Source: Favolaschia claudopus
Lineage: Eukaryota; Basidiomycota; Agaricomycetes; Agaricales; Mycenaceae
Assembly (NCBI GenBank): GCA_037176885.1
Contig: JAWWNJ010000040.1
Span: 558,001-622,000, forward strand
Direction: 5' to 3'
Length of the DNA stretch: 64,000 bases
The position numbers and the translations under genes were made by a program. The stretch's first letter is position 1. The number at the start of each line of letters is the position of its first letter. This document shows positions 55,564 to 64,000 of the stretch, piece after piece. A model generated the notes under the pieces. The model was not told the origin of the DNA. It was given only the letters and a program-made list of their open reading frames with translations, and ran no database searches.

Positions 55564-56545
55564 ATGGGTCAAACTCGCGCTGTTCTCGTCAACCCCACCA
55601 GCGTTGTTCTGGAGGAACAATTCCTTCGCGATCATCACGCTTGGAACTTCGCCAATCCTCGACCTTCTATTGTTCAATACCCTGCTTCGACAGCTGCGAC
55701 CGCAGGCTCCGAGCCTTCTTCCCCCAATCAACTGTCGGATGATGGCTTCCCTTCTCCGCTCCTGGTCGCGCCACCACCTTCACCGGATCCCAAGTACATC
55801 GGGACTCGAGCCCTCGTCCGCACCTTCGACCCTGCCAATCCTATGTTGGCTTTGGACTCCGTCGCTGGTGCGCATTATATTTATTTGCTACTTTTTTTCC
55901 TTGACTCGTCTACCAAGGGGATCCGCTTCTTCGCACCTTACTCCACATGAAGCTGGGCCCGGCCCTTCACCAGCTCACACCCTCCGCGGAACACATTGTT
56001 CCCATTCTTCGTGACGGAGAGCACTCATTCATCATCCATCCGATCATTGCTCAGCAGTACCGCAAAGGTTTCGAAACGATTGCCGGTGTGATTCTGTGTG
56101 CGGGTAATTATCAAGAATATAATGTGGGAATGCCGGTACGATTTTCGCAGATTGGCTCTTGACACTACTCATACGCCTGAACCAGCTACCTATGGGAATT
56201 CCTAGTGATGCCCTCATCGAAGCCGATGCCGCGGCTCGAGCTCCCGGAATCTGTATGTTTGTTCACCACGTCGGATCCATCACCTTCGAAAATCGCTACT
56301 TCAACACTGTCGAATCGGCCGTCGACGCGCTCAGTTACATGGAGAAGATTCGTTGCCACGGAGTTCACTGGATCGCCAACATGATTCGCCGCTCCGCTGA
56401 GAGCGGATACTTCTCATCGTGGGGTTTTGGTCCACTCATTGGGATGGGCGTGCCGGAATGGAACCATCGCATCATGCGCTACTTTTCTTATGGGGGTTAC
56501 TCGGAGTTAGCAGTCTATATGCGCAACCTAGCTATAGCTACGGTA
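55564..56545 (+). CDS. Three-exon gene of unknown function
   Basis: Exons are 55564-55867, 55918-56135 and 56186 onward; introns of 50 and 50 nt have GTGCGC/GTACGA donors and AAG/CAG acceptors, and every joint keeps the frame. The product starts MGQTRAVLVNPTSVVLEEQF, has a Pro/Ser-rich linker, then a compact region (GDPLLRTLLHMKLGP, HIVPILRDGEHSFIIHPI, GNYQEYNVGMP). A conserved-looking C-terminal part follows (SITFENRYFNTVESAVDALSYMEKIR, WGFGPLIGMGVPEW). No signal peptide or transmembrane span is seen, and no family was recognised. The start is supported by a TATTTAAA box at 55426 and a pyrimidine-rich leader. The 3' end is doubtful: after RNLAIA the frame enters repeat DNA and stops only at 56741, so the native C-terminus may have been replaced. 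Confidence 0.6.
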
Positions 56546-56720
56546 ACGGGGAATTTTGCGCAAAATTCCGTGCCAAAGGGCCTCAAAACAGCGGAATTAT
56601 GGGCAAACAGGACAGCGTGGGAAGGAATTATGGGCAGATCATTTCAAAACACCCCAAATTCGAGGAATTATGGGCAAACACTGGAATTCTGGGCAAACGA
56701 TACAGGTGCCAGCAATAGCC
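56546..56720 (+). repeat. GGAATTATGGGCAAACA repeat cluster
   Basis: Four imperfect copies of GGAATT(A/C)TGGGCA(A/G)A lie at about 35-bp spacing after a GAATTTTGCGCAAAATTC palindrome. They overrun the end of the gene at 55564. No inverted ends were defined. Confidence 0.7.
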
Positions 56721-57169
56721 TGCCTTGTACAAAAAACTTATAAGCCCTCACCACTGACTAAAAGGAACAAAGACACAAACACGCTCCTTATAGTCACCAG
56801 CAAGGCCTTATAAGAAATGCGACTCACTGCCAGAAAAAAATATAAGCCACAGCCAAGGCTTATAAGAAATGCGATTGAACAGCCGACTCAAGCCATCGGG
56901 AAAAATTGGTGGAAACCAAAAGGGTGTCAAATAGCCTACAAATCAGCCTAGTGTCACTGCAAACACCCGAACAGGTCCCGTTGAGGTGCTATATTGACTT
57001 GGATGGAAACCGTACAGCTGGGACCGAAAGCTGACTACGACAATCAATTGAGCACCGATTGCCTTGGGCTCGAATTGATGCGTTTGAGTAGTACTATAAG
57101 ATGATGTCATCAGCGATCGAGTCGCAGGTCACCTGACATTCACGACTCGGTCAAACAAGCTTAAGCACC
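56721..57169. other. Repeat-like AT-rich DNA
   Basis: (C)TTATAAGAAATGCGA occurs twice (about 56804 and 56863) within other CTTATAAG/AGGCTTATA palindromes. No gene was recognised. Confidence 0.45.
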
Positions 57170-57262
57170 CCGCCTTCGGCAGGGCCGGCTCGCTGCGCTC
57201 GCGTCCCTACCTACGGCTTGTGCACAGCTTGTCGGGGCTCCGCCCCAAACCCCGGGGTTTTT
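57170..57262 (-). other. Helitron-like 3' end module, second copy
   Basis: On the minus strand it reads AACCCCGGGGTTTGGGGCGGAGCCCC, then AAGCTGTGCACAAGCCGTAGG, then GCGAGCGCAGCGAGCCGGCCCTGCCGAAGGC. It shares the first blocks with 36790-36870 next to the RepHel gene. The GC-rich hairpins suggest the 3' tail of a non-autonomous Helitron; the termini are not resolved. Confidence 0.4.
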
Positions 57263-57889
57263 TTTTTGCTGGATTCTGTGCCCACGGAGTAATATGCCCG
57301 CCGGTGGAAAGTTCGCTGGTGTCAGGGGAACCCCCCGCTTCCCCGACCCGCTCCGCTATTCCTTGCATCACTCCAGCCTTCTTGGGAACGCTACTCCCTC
57401 CAGACTTCCCCCTTTGTCACACCTTCCTCCTTCCGACCCCCCGTTCCCCTCCTCGACAGACTCCTGTCGACCCTGCGCTCCTACAGCTAGTGCTCAGCGC
57501 AACCCGGTTCCCTACTGGTCTTCCGGTCAGACTTCTAGCCCTCCGAGAGCTCTGGTACCCCCGAGCTCCGGCCCTCCGGACTCCGGCTCCGGTTTCCCAC
57601 GCTCTCCGGACCACAGGGTATCTTCGGGCCTTCGTCGGTCTACGATCTCTGGACCAGTATTGTGATCCTCCCTCTTCTGGGCATATCCCTGGCTCCCTGC
57701 TACTGTTGGATCATCTGATCATTGATATCACATCATAGATGCTGTGCTACTACATAGTTCTCACGGTGCACATAGTTCCCACGCACCGTGAGAAGTCACG
57801 CGTCACGCGCACTTTTACTGTGACGCCTGGGCATGGAGACTCCTTACTCTGTTCTCTAAGGATTCTCCCTCTGCCCAGGTGAGTAGACA
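57263..57889. other. Pro/Ser-coding-biased DNA and LTR-like segment
   Basis: 57290-57730 is C-rich with overlapping open frames in two phases, and no family was recognised. 57750-57795 has an inverted repeat TCTCACGGTGCA...GCACCGTGAGA. TAAGGATTCTCCCTCTGCCCAG at 57857-57878 recurs in the same orientation at 59013-59034, bracketing the inverted-repeat region between them. Confidence 0.4.
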
Positions 57890-59010
57890 CTCTTCCTCTT
57901 GTTGTTAGTCTCGGAAACCCAGACGTTCCTCCTCCTCATTCTTTGTAGCCGGAGGTCTTTCCATATATAGTGAATGAATGACATTTTTGACAACTGATTG
58001 ATTTTTGAGCCTGGGAGAATTTTTTGACGGAGGAACGTCTGGGCCGGTCGATGTGTACCCACCTACCATCACTCTCAGATTCTCCCCTCATCTGCGCGTC
58101 GACGCGTCTTGGACGCATCGCTCCTGGCCGGAAGCCTCCAGTAATGCCTCCAGATGATGAGGGATGGCTTTCCTCGAGACTGGGTGACCTCAGATATGTC
58201 AATTCAGAAGATTACTCGTAAATTTCATTCGCAATATTTTGCAAGAGTCGGGCAGGCCCCCGGTCACTACCTATTCCGCGGGTCGGCCATAGAGTAAAAC
58301 AACGCCTCAAAAACGGCTTACCCGGGTCATGGAAATAGAGTAAATCAAGCTGAAAACAGCCAAAGCTGGTCAGAAATAGAGTAAATCGCGCGCAGCGCGC
58401 GAGAAATTTTGAGGTTCATACCTGGTGAGCGGGTCCGGGACACTCGCGTCGGCTGAAGATCCGAGCAAAAATCAAGCCAGAGGATCCAGAGATGACGGTG
58501 AGCCACCAATCTTGACTGGAAATCGGCTAAAAACAGGAAATTGAGCGAAAAAAGTCGAATTTCACCCCTGATGTCGCTCGGAAATAGAGTAAATCAGTGG
58601 TGGATGGACCCAAAATCATAGAGTAAATCAGCCCAGAATCTGGTCGCGAACCCGACCCGCGGAATAGGTAGTGACCGGGGGCCTAGTCGGGCCCCATTGT
58701 AAGACAATCAAGCCCTATCCAGCCACAGTTCACTGCAGATTAGCTTCTAAATACATGCTACGATGTAATTCTGCTGTCGTTGTGTATGCACAGGCCACTT
58801 TCGAGGGCAAAACATCCTGAAGTGGAGAGTGATGGTAGGTGGGTACACATTGACCGGCCCAGACGTTCTACTGTCAAAAAATTCTCCCAGGCTCAAAAAA
58901 TCAATCAGCTGTCAGAAATGTCTTGTATTGTCTATATACGGAAAGAGCTCCGGCTACAAGGAATACAGTAGAACGTCTGGGTTTCCGAGACTACTTGTTG
59001 TAGCTAGCCC
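57890..59010. repeat. Inverted pair of CCCAGACGTTC elements
   Basis: 57890-58085 and 58820-59005 are inverted copies. Each contains a unit of about 125 bp with ends CCCAGACGTTC...GAACGTCTGGG (57918-58042; 58858-58981) next to GTGTACCCACCTACCATCACTCTC. A MITE (58254-58684) sits in the spacer. Confidence 0.8.
58254..58684. mobile_element. TIR element, 431 bp, AGTCGGGC target duplication
   Basis: It has 33-bp near-perfect inverted ends starting AGGCCCCCGGTCACTACCTA, flanked by 8-bp AGTCGGGC (58246-58253, 58685-58692). The interior has five ATAGAGTAAA(T/A)C copies in the same orientation and a CGCGCGCAGCGCGCG palindrome. An 8-bp duplication fits hAT or KDZ-type elements; no coding capacity is seen. 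Confidence 0.9.
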
Positions 59011-59092
59011 ACTAAGGATTCTCCCTCTGCCCAGTGCTTGTTGGACTCTTGAGTACCTCGGGCCTCAGGCCCTGGCAGCTGTTGCCCTTACA
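59011..59092 (+). repeat. LTR 3'-end remnant before gypsy element 3
   Basis: GGATTCTCCCTCTGCCCAG...CTGTTGCCCTTACA resembles in layout the end of the solo LTR at 37912-38096 (CCCCTTACA) and lies about 80 bp before the gag start. It is probably the tail of the 5' LTR of element 3; its start is obscured by the insertions upstream. Confidence 0.4.
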
Positions 59093-59174
59093 CCGACGTC
59101 GAAACTCGCGGCGTAACCACCACTCGCATGGGCGCCGCGATAAACGACATCTCATTGAGCCCGGTGATCCCACT

Positions 59175-59494
59175 ATGGCTGGGCTGCCGGCGAAGCATCT
59201 CAGGAAATGGCGCCGCAGTCTGCACCATTTCTACAAGCGGTTCTTGAAGGATACATTGGGGAAGAAATCCGCAATGTCTTCTGTGTTCGATGAGAGCAAG
59301 AACCTCAAATTTCTCGTTCCGCCCTCGTACAACGGGTCGGCGGATATTGTGAAATTCGACGAGCACATTCTAGCAATGGGCCGTTGGCTGGAACTCGTGG
59401 GTTTGGGTGGTAAGAAGAACGACCACAAACGAGTTCTTACTCACGGATTTTATTTATCCGGAGCTGCTAAAGACTGGTACGAGACTCAAGTTGG
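59175..59494 (+). pseudogene. Ty3/gypsy element 3: gag N-terminal part
   Basis: ATG 59175 is followed by a basic start (AKHLRKWRRSLHHFYKRFL) and the gag N-domain FLVPPSYNGSADIVKFDEHI, then LTHGFYLSGAAKDWYETQV. The pattern P..Y.G......F..HI..M.RW and WYETQV is that of fungal gypsy gag. The frame is cut right after WYETQV by the LINE ORF1 sequence. The distal part of gag continues at 62229, with some codons lost between. Confidence 0.75.
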
Positions 59495-60743
59495 ATGTCT
59501 CCTGATCCGTTACCACGATCACTACCACAGGCAGCACGCTCGCCTTCCCTCGAAGACCTCCACAAAGCCATTCATAGCATCCCACTCCCGAAGTCTACCT
59601 CAGCCAAAACATGTTCTGTTCCCCTAGCAGACTTGAAAAACATCCGCACTCTGATAGCGACCCTTTTGCTCAGCCAGAACCTCCACTCCGACACCACTGC
59701 TAGCATCTCGTCCATTGTTACCAAACTCGACACACTTTCATCCAAGATAGACTCTATTTCACCAGCTCCCATAAATCCTACCCCTTCATCTGGCGTATCC
59801 TCCCAGAAATCCTACGCATCTGTCGCTGCTTCTACCACTGCCACGTCACTGGCCCCATCCCGTGTTCCGCGTGACACCTCTCGTGACATCACGCTCACCC
59901 CGAAAGACCGCCGGTACAAGGCCTTCGTTAACGAGACACACCACGCTATTCAGCAGCAGCTTAACGCAATAATCAATGGATCCCCTCGCTACTGCGAGTA
60001 CGACGAGACACCATTTGTCCGCGCAGTTGCCAAATATCGAAATGGTGACATTCGCATCTCCTTCCAGTCTACCTGGGCTGCTCACCTCCTTACGGAGGAC
60101 AGCACCTGGTTGTCCACCTTCTCCACCCTCCTTCGAATTCGCTCCCCAACGTTTGCTGTTGTCATGCACCGGGTTCCGACCAGCTTCAATGTTGCGTCAT
60201 AACAACGGGGATTGGAACGATGATATCTCGGACTTGATCGAGGCTAATGAGGGCAACTAGATGCCCAGGTCTCTTGTCAGGGTACACTGGATTGGTCGCC
60301 GTTCTGACGACGAGGTGCGAAAAGCGAAACAACACTCTTCGATTGTCCTTCACTTTGGGAATCCAACTGCTGCCAACCTCGCTATTTCTCAGCGCCTGGC
60401 GCTTCACGGACACCTCCATCGTACTGAAAGGTACTCACCACAACCCTTACAGTGCTTCAACTGCTACTCGTTTGGCCATATTGCGTCTCAATGCAAGCGT
60501 CCCGCTATCTGCGGCATCTGCGCTTCCGATCATCCAACTTCCAACTGCCAATGCCCGCACTCTACTCCATGCCAACCCCTCGCCAAATGTACTCTTCTAC
60601 CAGTCAAATGTGGTCTGCGCGGCTGTGGCGGCCCTCACCGGGCGACTGACTTGTCATGCCCTATCCGCCAAGTCATTCTGCTCCGTATTTCTGCAGAACA
60701 TGCAGCCGCTGGTCCTCTCTTCAAGGTCCCTCCGGATCTTTGA
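59495..60743 (+). pseudogene. LINE (Tad-like) ORF1 with zinc knuckles, inserted in gag
   Basis: A frame from ATG 59495 runs to 60202, then changes phase, meets a TAG at 60258-60260, and continues to 60743. The first part is Ser/Thr-rich with a coiled-coil-like stretch (ISSIVTKLDTLSSKIDSI) and a GxYASVAA-type motif (SQKSYASVAAST). The second part has WIGRRSDDEVRKAKQHSSIV and an array of Cys/His knuckles (CFNCYSFGHIASQC, CGICASDHPTSNC). This order is typical of fungal LINE ORF1 nucleic-acid-binding proteins. The reverse transcriptase ORF2 does not follow, which is odd because LINEs usually lose the 5' and not the 3' part. Confidence 0.75.
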
Positions 60744-61149
60744 AAATTCTTTCCCTTATTTCTCGCCATACGAAACCGAAACCCTGCTCTGAACCCATCA
60801 ACAGATTCATCTCAATATCTACCATCTACTTCATCCACTGTGCCCTATTCAATGGGTAATTTCCCGGAGTTTGTCGCCCGCTTCACCTGCTCTGCATGTA
60901 TTACGGTCTACGATGGACATACGTTCAGAAATAGTTGGAAAGTAGTAAAGTAAGGTACTCCCCATCAGTCCCCATCCACCTTTGACAAACATCACGTGCC
61001 CAAGTGTGACAACTTCCTTTTTCGGACTGACCCGATACAAAAATCTGTAGAATTATGCTCTGGTCATATTAGCTCAAATCCTTCGACCAAAACCTTTAAA
61101 ATTAGTCTATCTACTGTCGTAAATTTTGGTAGAATCAAATCCTTCGAAT
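60744..61149. other. No gene recognised
   Basis: Transition between LINE remains and the DDE element. It is AT-rich with no recognised domain. The left end of the DDE derivative may lie anywhere in here. Confidence 0.4.
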
Positions 61150-61853
61150 TGGTCCAGGAATTATCAAATCTCCGTCAAAAACAGCACTTTCTCCGCCAAC
61201 GCGTTGTCAAATCTGCCTATGGGAACCTACTCAAGGCGCCGCAAGACCCTGGCAATGAACCTGCTTCAAAACATGAGCAATGGCACCAAGCGGGTGTGGG
61301 AGGAGCTCAGTCCCAAGAAGGTAACCAAATGGCTTTCGCCGAAAAAGAGACGGAAAGAAAATAGCTGCGCAGAGGTGTGTCAGAAACCTCGGATCCATTA
61401 CTCACTGTTATATATTCCTCTAGAACACAAACGACGCGACAATTGATGTTGAAGATATGTTAATTGGCGCGTTTGACGCGTCGAGTGTGGACGCGTCAAA
61501 CACGGTCAACGCGCCAAGCCATCAATACCCGGTAAACCCTTTTTACGCGTCGATGGACTGTTTCTCTGTGCCTGGACCTACACATTTTCCCTCGGGTGCA
61601 CCACCTGCCCGTGAACTCCTGTGGAAGCTGCCCGAAGTGACAATTGATCTGTATTCACGCTGAATGCTTTGGTAGATTCGTCAACCGTTGTCATCGCTTC
61701 GGTGATGGATATCTGAATCATAAACTCACCGGAAGGCAAGCAGCGTGGGCTGCAAAGAAATACCACGGACATAGAACATACCCAGCTACTATTTTGACGA
61801 GGCAGGCATCCACTAATCACCGAAACAAGCCAATTTGGGCAAAGATCTTGTAA
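61150..61853 (+). mobile_element. Internally deleted DDE_3 (Tc1/IS630-like) transposon
   Basis: 61240-61365 encodes a start like that of the 7247 transposase (ALLQNMSNGTKRVWEELSPK region, LSPKKVTKWLSPKK). 61457-61640 matches its second exon (IGAFDASSVDASN, VNPFYAS, ELLWKLPE). The sequence then jumps to the family C-terminus (FGRFVNRCHRFGDGYL, LTGRQAAWAAKKYHGHRTYP, 61660-61800). The whole catalytic core is missing, so this is a deletion derivative that keeps both gene ends. Terminal repeats were not resolved. Confidence 0.72.
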
Positions 61854-62228
61854 TTCACTCATACAGAAAAGCCTTAGGGCTCTAGTTTTTTCGGTACAGC
61901 TTGTATAGTTACTTATCTCGGATTTGGTCGGGGGAAATCGCCACGCAGTGCCTAGTTGTCGCAATATTATCTTTCTCTCTCAACGTGTCCCTAAATGGAA
62001 GTGTGACCGTCACGTCATGTGATGTTCGTCGAAGGTGGATGAGCAAAGTACTGTATACTTTCGACCAAAGGTTCAGGTGACGGGTGACGGGGACCCGTGA
62101 ACTGAACAATTTTGAAGCTGGTGACGGGTGACACGCACTTTTTTCGTCCAAAAAAGGGCAAAAAACGTCAAAAATCGCGGGCCGGCTGTCGCCGGCCTTC
62201 CATATATAGCAAACGACCCGACTCGTAT
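61854..62228. other. Repeat-like flank
   Basis: AAGTGTGACCGTCACGTCA (61999) and the inverse AAAGTGCGTGTCACCCGTCACC (62132) suggest a small inverted-repeat element, and GTGACGGGTGACGGGGA/GGTGACGGGTGAC are near-duplicates. No gene; the first codons of the downstream frame (62112-62228) are from this DNA and not from gag. Confidence 0.4.
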
Positions 62229-63866
62229 ACCTTCAAAACTCAATTTATGTCCCACATGCCCTCAGCGATGTTTCATTCACTAATTGAGCGCAATGTAACC
62301 GCTGAATACAGCAGCATCAAGGAGATTCTTGACTGTGCGGTGAATTACAAATGGCACCAATCCATTCGGGAACGCAATGCTGAGAAGCGACGTTCTCAAC
62401 CGCGAACTACTGAATCATCAACTAAACGAGAGAGTGGGTCTAAAGACGCACCTCGTATGGCAGTTGGCCATCGCGATGTGACGAAGCGCTACCGTTTCGT
62501 CAAACGCGAACCTCTGCGGAACGAGCAGAGAAAGGGAGACTATCGTCCCAACTCTGCAAGAATTATTCCCAAGGAAGAATCACGACATGAACGTCGTGAT
62601 GGGGGAGGAAATGGGAATGAATCGAAAGTTCGGCCGTATCCCAAGCCTCAACAAGGGTCTAAACCTCCTGCACCAAAGACGGGCAAGGGGAAATGCTACA
62701 GCTGTGGTGGCGATCACTATAGCACCGATCCTGTTTGTCCAAATAATAAAACTCGCGCACCTATATTGTATAATGGGCGCGAGGTTGTTGACGATAATGA
62801 GGACGAAGAGTCCAAGCCGTCAACATCGTCGGAGTCGAAACAGACCTCGGGCGATGCTACCGAGCAGTTCAAGCACATAGCTGAGAGCTCGGATATTGAA
62901 GATGTTGAGAATGTTGACGGTGAGCAGTACGAATCTGAGTACACGCTGGAAGAATGCAGCGAGTATTCAGAGTACGACGATGATGAGCGGTGTTTCCACC
63001 TCATCGAGGAGGATGACGATGCTCCTGAATTAGAGTCAGTCTCTGATTCTGATGAAGAATCCGACGACTGGTGCTCAGACTCGTCTATCGCAGAGCCTGC
63101 AGCTCAACCTGAGCTGCTGGTACCACCAATATTGAAGAATAGACCAAAATCTAAACGAAGAGAGCTTACCCTCGAAGAATTGGGATTATTTGGTGTGTGC
63201 GACGATTATTCTGATGACGAGTTCGTGTCAGAAGAGGACGTCGACAAGTTGGCCAAGGAAATGGCAACTTGTTTGATGGAAACGGGAGACCCTGAGGCGG
63301 TGGTTGAATATTTTGCCGCAGGCCGTGAGCAGGGTACGCAGGATTCTGGCTCCCAGAATGGTCGGAAACGCGGGGTTTATCTCAGAAAATCGAAAGAGGT
63401 ACGCCCAAGACCTGCGCGGACAAAGTCGGAGAACTTCTGCTTGACCGCATACGTGAACGTCAACGGCAAACCTGCCTTCGCATTATTCGATTCAGGTTGC
63501 ACAACCGAAGCGTGTAGCCCTGAATTTGCTCGCGTTGCCGGAATTAAAGTCTTTCCAATAAAGTCGGAAGTGACTCTTCAGCTGGGAACTGCTGGGAGTC
63601 GCTCGAAAATCAACCACGGCATGATTACTGTAGTTGAATATGATAATATTGTAGCTGAAGAGCACCTGGACATTGTCAATGTCGATAGATTTGATGTCAT
63701 TCTCGGTACTAAATTCATGAGGAAGCATCGCATTTCTCTGGATTTTGAGTTCAACACCGTACGAGTTGCGGGCGTACCTGCAGCAACTCTGTCTGAAAAG
63801 GCTGATTGCAGTGAAATTGAGCGACGAAATGCTGCTCGCCGGATTGTACGTACCGCACAGGAGTGA
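62229..63866 (+). pseudogene. Ty3/gypsy element 3: gag C-terminal part and aspartic protease
   Basis: The gag homology starts at TFKTQFMSHMPSAMFHSLIE and continues through a basic region. A zinc-knuckle variant CYSCGGDHYSTDPVC follows (C-x2-C-x3-H-x6-C, unlike the canonical spacing), then a long acidic Ser-rich stretch. A retropepsin-like domain with ALFDSGCTTEACSPEFARVAGI (about 63490) and DVILGTKFMRKHRISLDF comes last. The frame stops at 63864-63866. Upstream it is separated from the gag N-terminus by 2.7 kb of foreign DNA, so this copy is dead unless spliced. Confidence 0.85.
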
Positions 63867-63867
63867 C

Positions 63868-64000
63868 GTGAGGCGGCGGGAGAGACAATCCCCGCCCCTG
63901 CAACGTCAAAAGCGCGAGCTATATGTCGGAATGACAACCACTCGGAAAGGGACCGTGACCTTGCAGGAGGTTCCCGACGAGGAAGTCATTGAAGACTTTG
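63868..64000 (+). pseudogene. Ty3/gypsy element 3: start of pol, runs off the window
   Basis: Immediately after the protease stop an open frame in another phase (ELYVGMTTTRKGTVTLQEVP onward) continues to the window end. It is probably the linker leading to the reverse transcriptase. Whether the phase change is a programmed frameshift or a mutation cannot be told from 130 bases. Confidence 0.45.

Noticed and set aside
57294..57665. Pro/Ser-rich open frames
   Set aside because: Two phases are open at once because of C-rich composition; no start context, introns or family.

Overview
The window looks like a gene-poor, transposon-saturated stretch of a filamentous basidiomycete genome, most likely a mushroom-forming agaricomycete. 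The evidence is the 47-63 nt GT-AG introns in every multi-exon gene that can be reconstructed, no operon-like gene order, Ty3/gypsy chromoviruses, a Helitron RepHel gene, a LINE ORF1, and Tc1/mariner-, Harbinger-, hAT- and Mutator-like DNA elements of the kinds found in Agaricomycetes. The genus cannot be fixed from the sequence. No tRNA, rRNA or CRISPR array was recognised.

Layout. (1) 1-4728 and 17515-22242 are two copies of one segment; the only differences I saw are three single bases, so the duplication is very recent. Each copy carries a GCR1_C-like DNA-binding protein gene, a GEN1/XPG-type structure-specific nuclease gene that shares one frameshift in both copies, and an HNH-nuclease-like gene. 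The HNH gene is complete only in copy 2 (21932-23223). In copy 1 it is cut at 4728, where a DDE transposon (4729-7323, minus) begins. (2) 7324-17131 is a mosaic of LTRs, miniature inverted-repeat elements (several with visible target-site duplications), a 340-bp tandem duplication and a broken Harbinger transposase. (3) 23224-29815 holds more miniature elements and fragments of a second Tc1-like family. (4) 29816-35027 is a striking 5.2-kb fold-back structure with two 1485-bp inverted arms around a 2.2-kb spacer. (5) 36790-41460 is a decayed minus-strand Helitron carrying three datable insertions: a solo LTR, a Mutator-like MITE and a chromovirus 3' end. (6) 41463-45250 is MITEs plus one small multi-exon gene model. 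(7) 46751-55309 is a nearly full-length but dead Ty3/gypsy chromovirus with gag, protease, RT, RNase H, integrase and a frameshifted chromodomain, itself hit by two MITEs. (8) 55564-56545 is a clean three-exon gene of unknown function. (9) 57170-64000 is a third gypsy element (gag and protease, pol running off the window) split by a LINE ORF1 and an internally deleted DDE transposon.

Working together. Most of the window is selfish DNA. The most plausible host-relevant unit is the duplicated three-gene cassette (DNA-binding protein, XPG/GEN1-like nuclease, HNH protein). Two copies stand 17.5 kb apart, and one has lost the HNH gene to a transposon. Whether this is a mobile or defence-like cassette or simply a local duplication cannot be settled here, but it is the strongest lead. 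The second lead is the large inverted-repeat element at 29.8-35.0 kb, whose outer ends coincide with the terminus of a smaller hairpin-ended repeat family seen elsewhere in the window.
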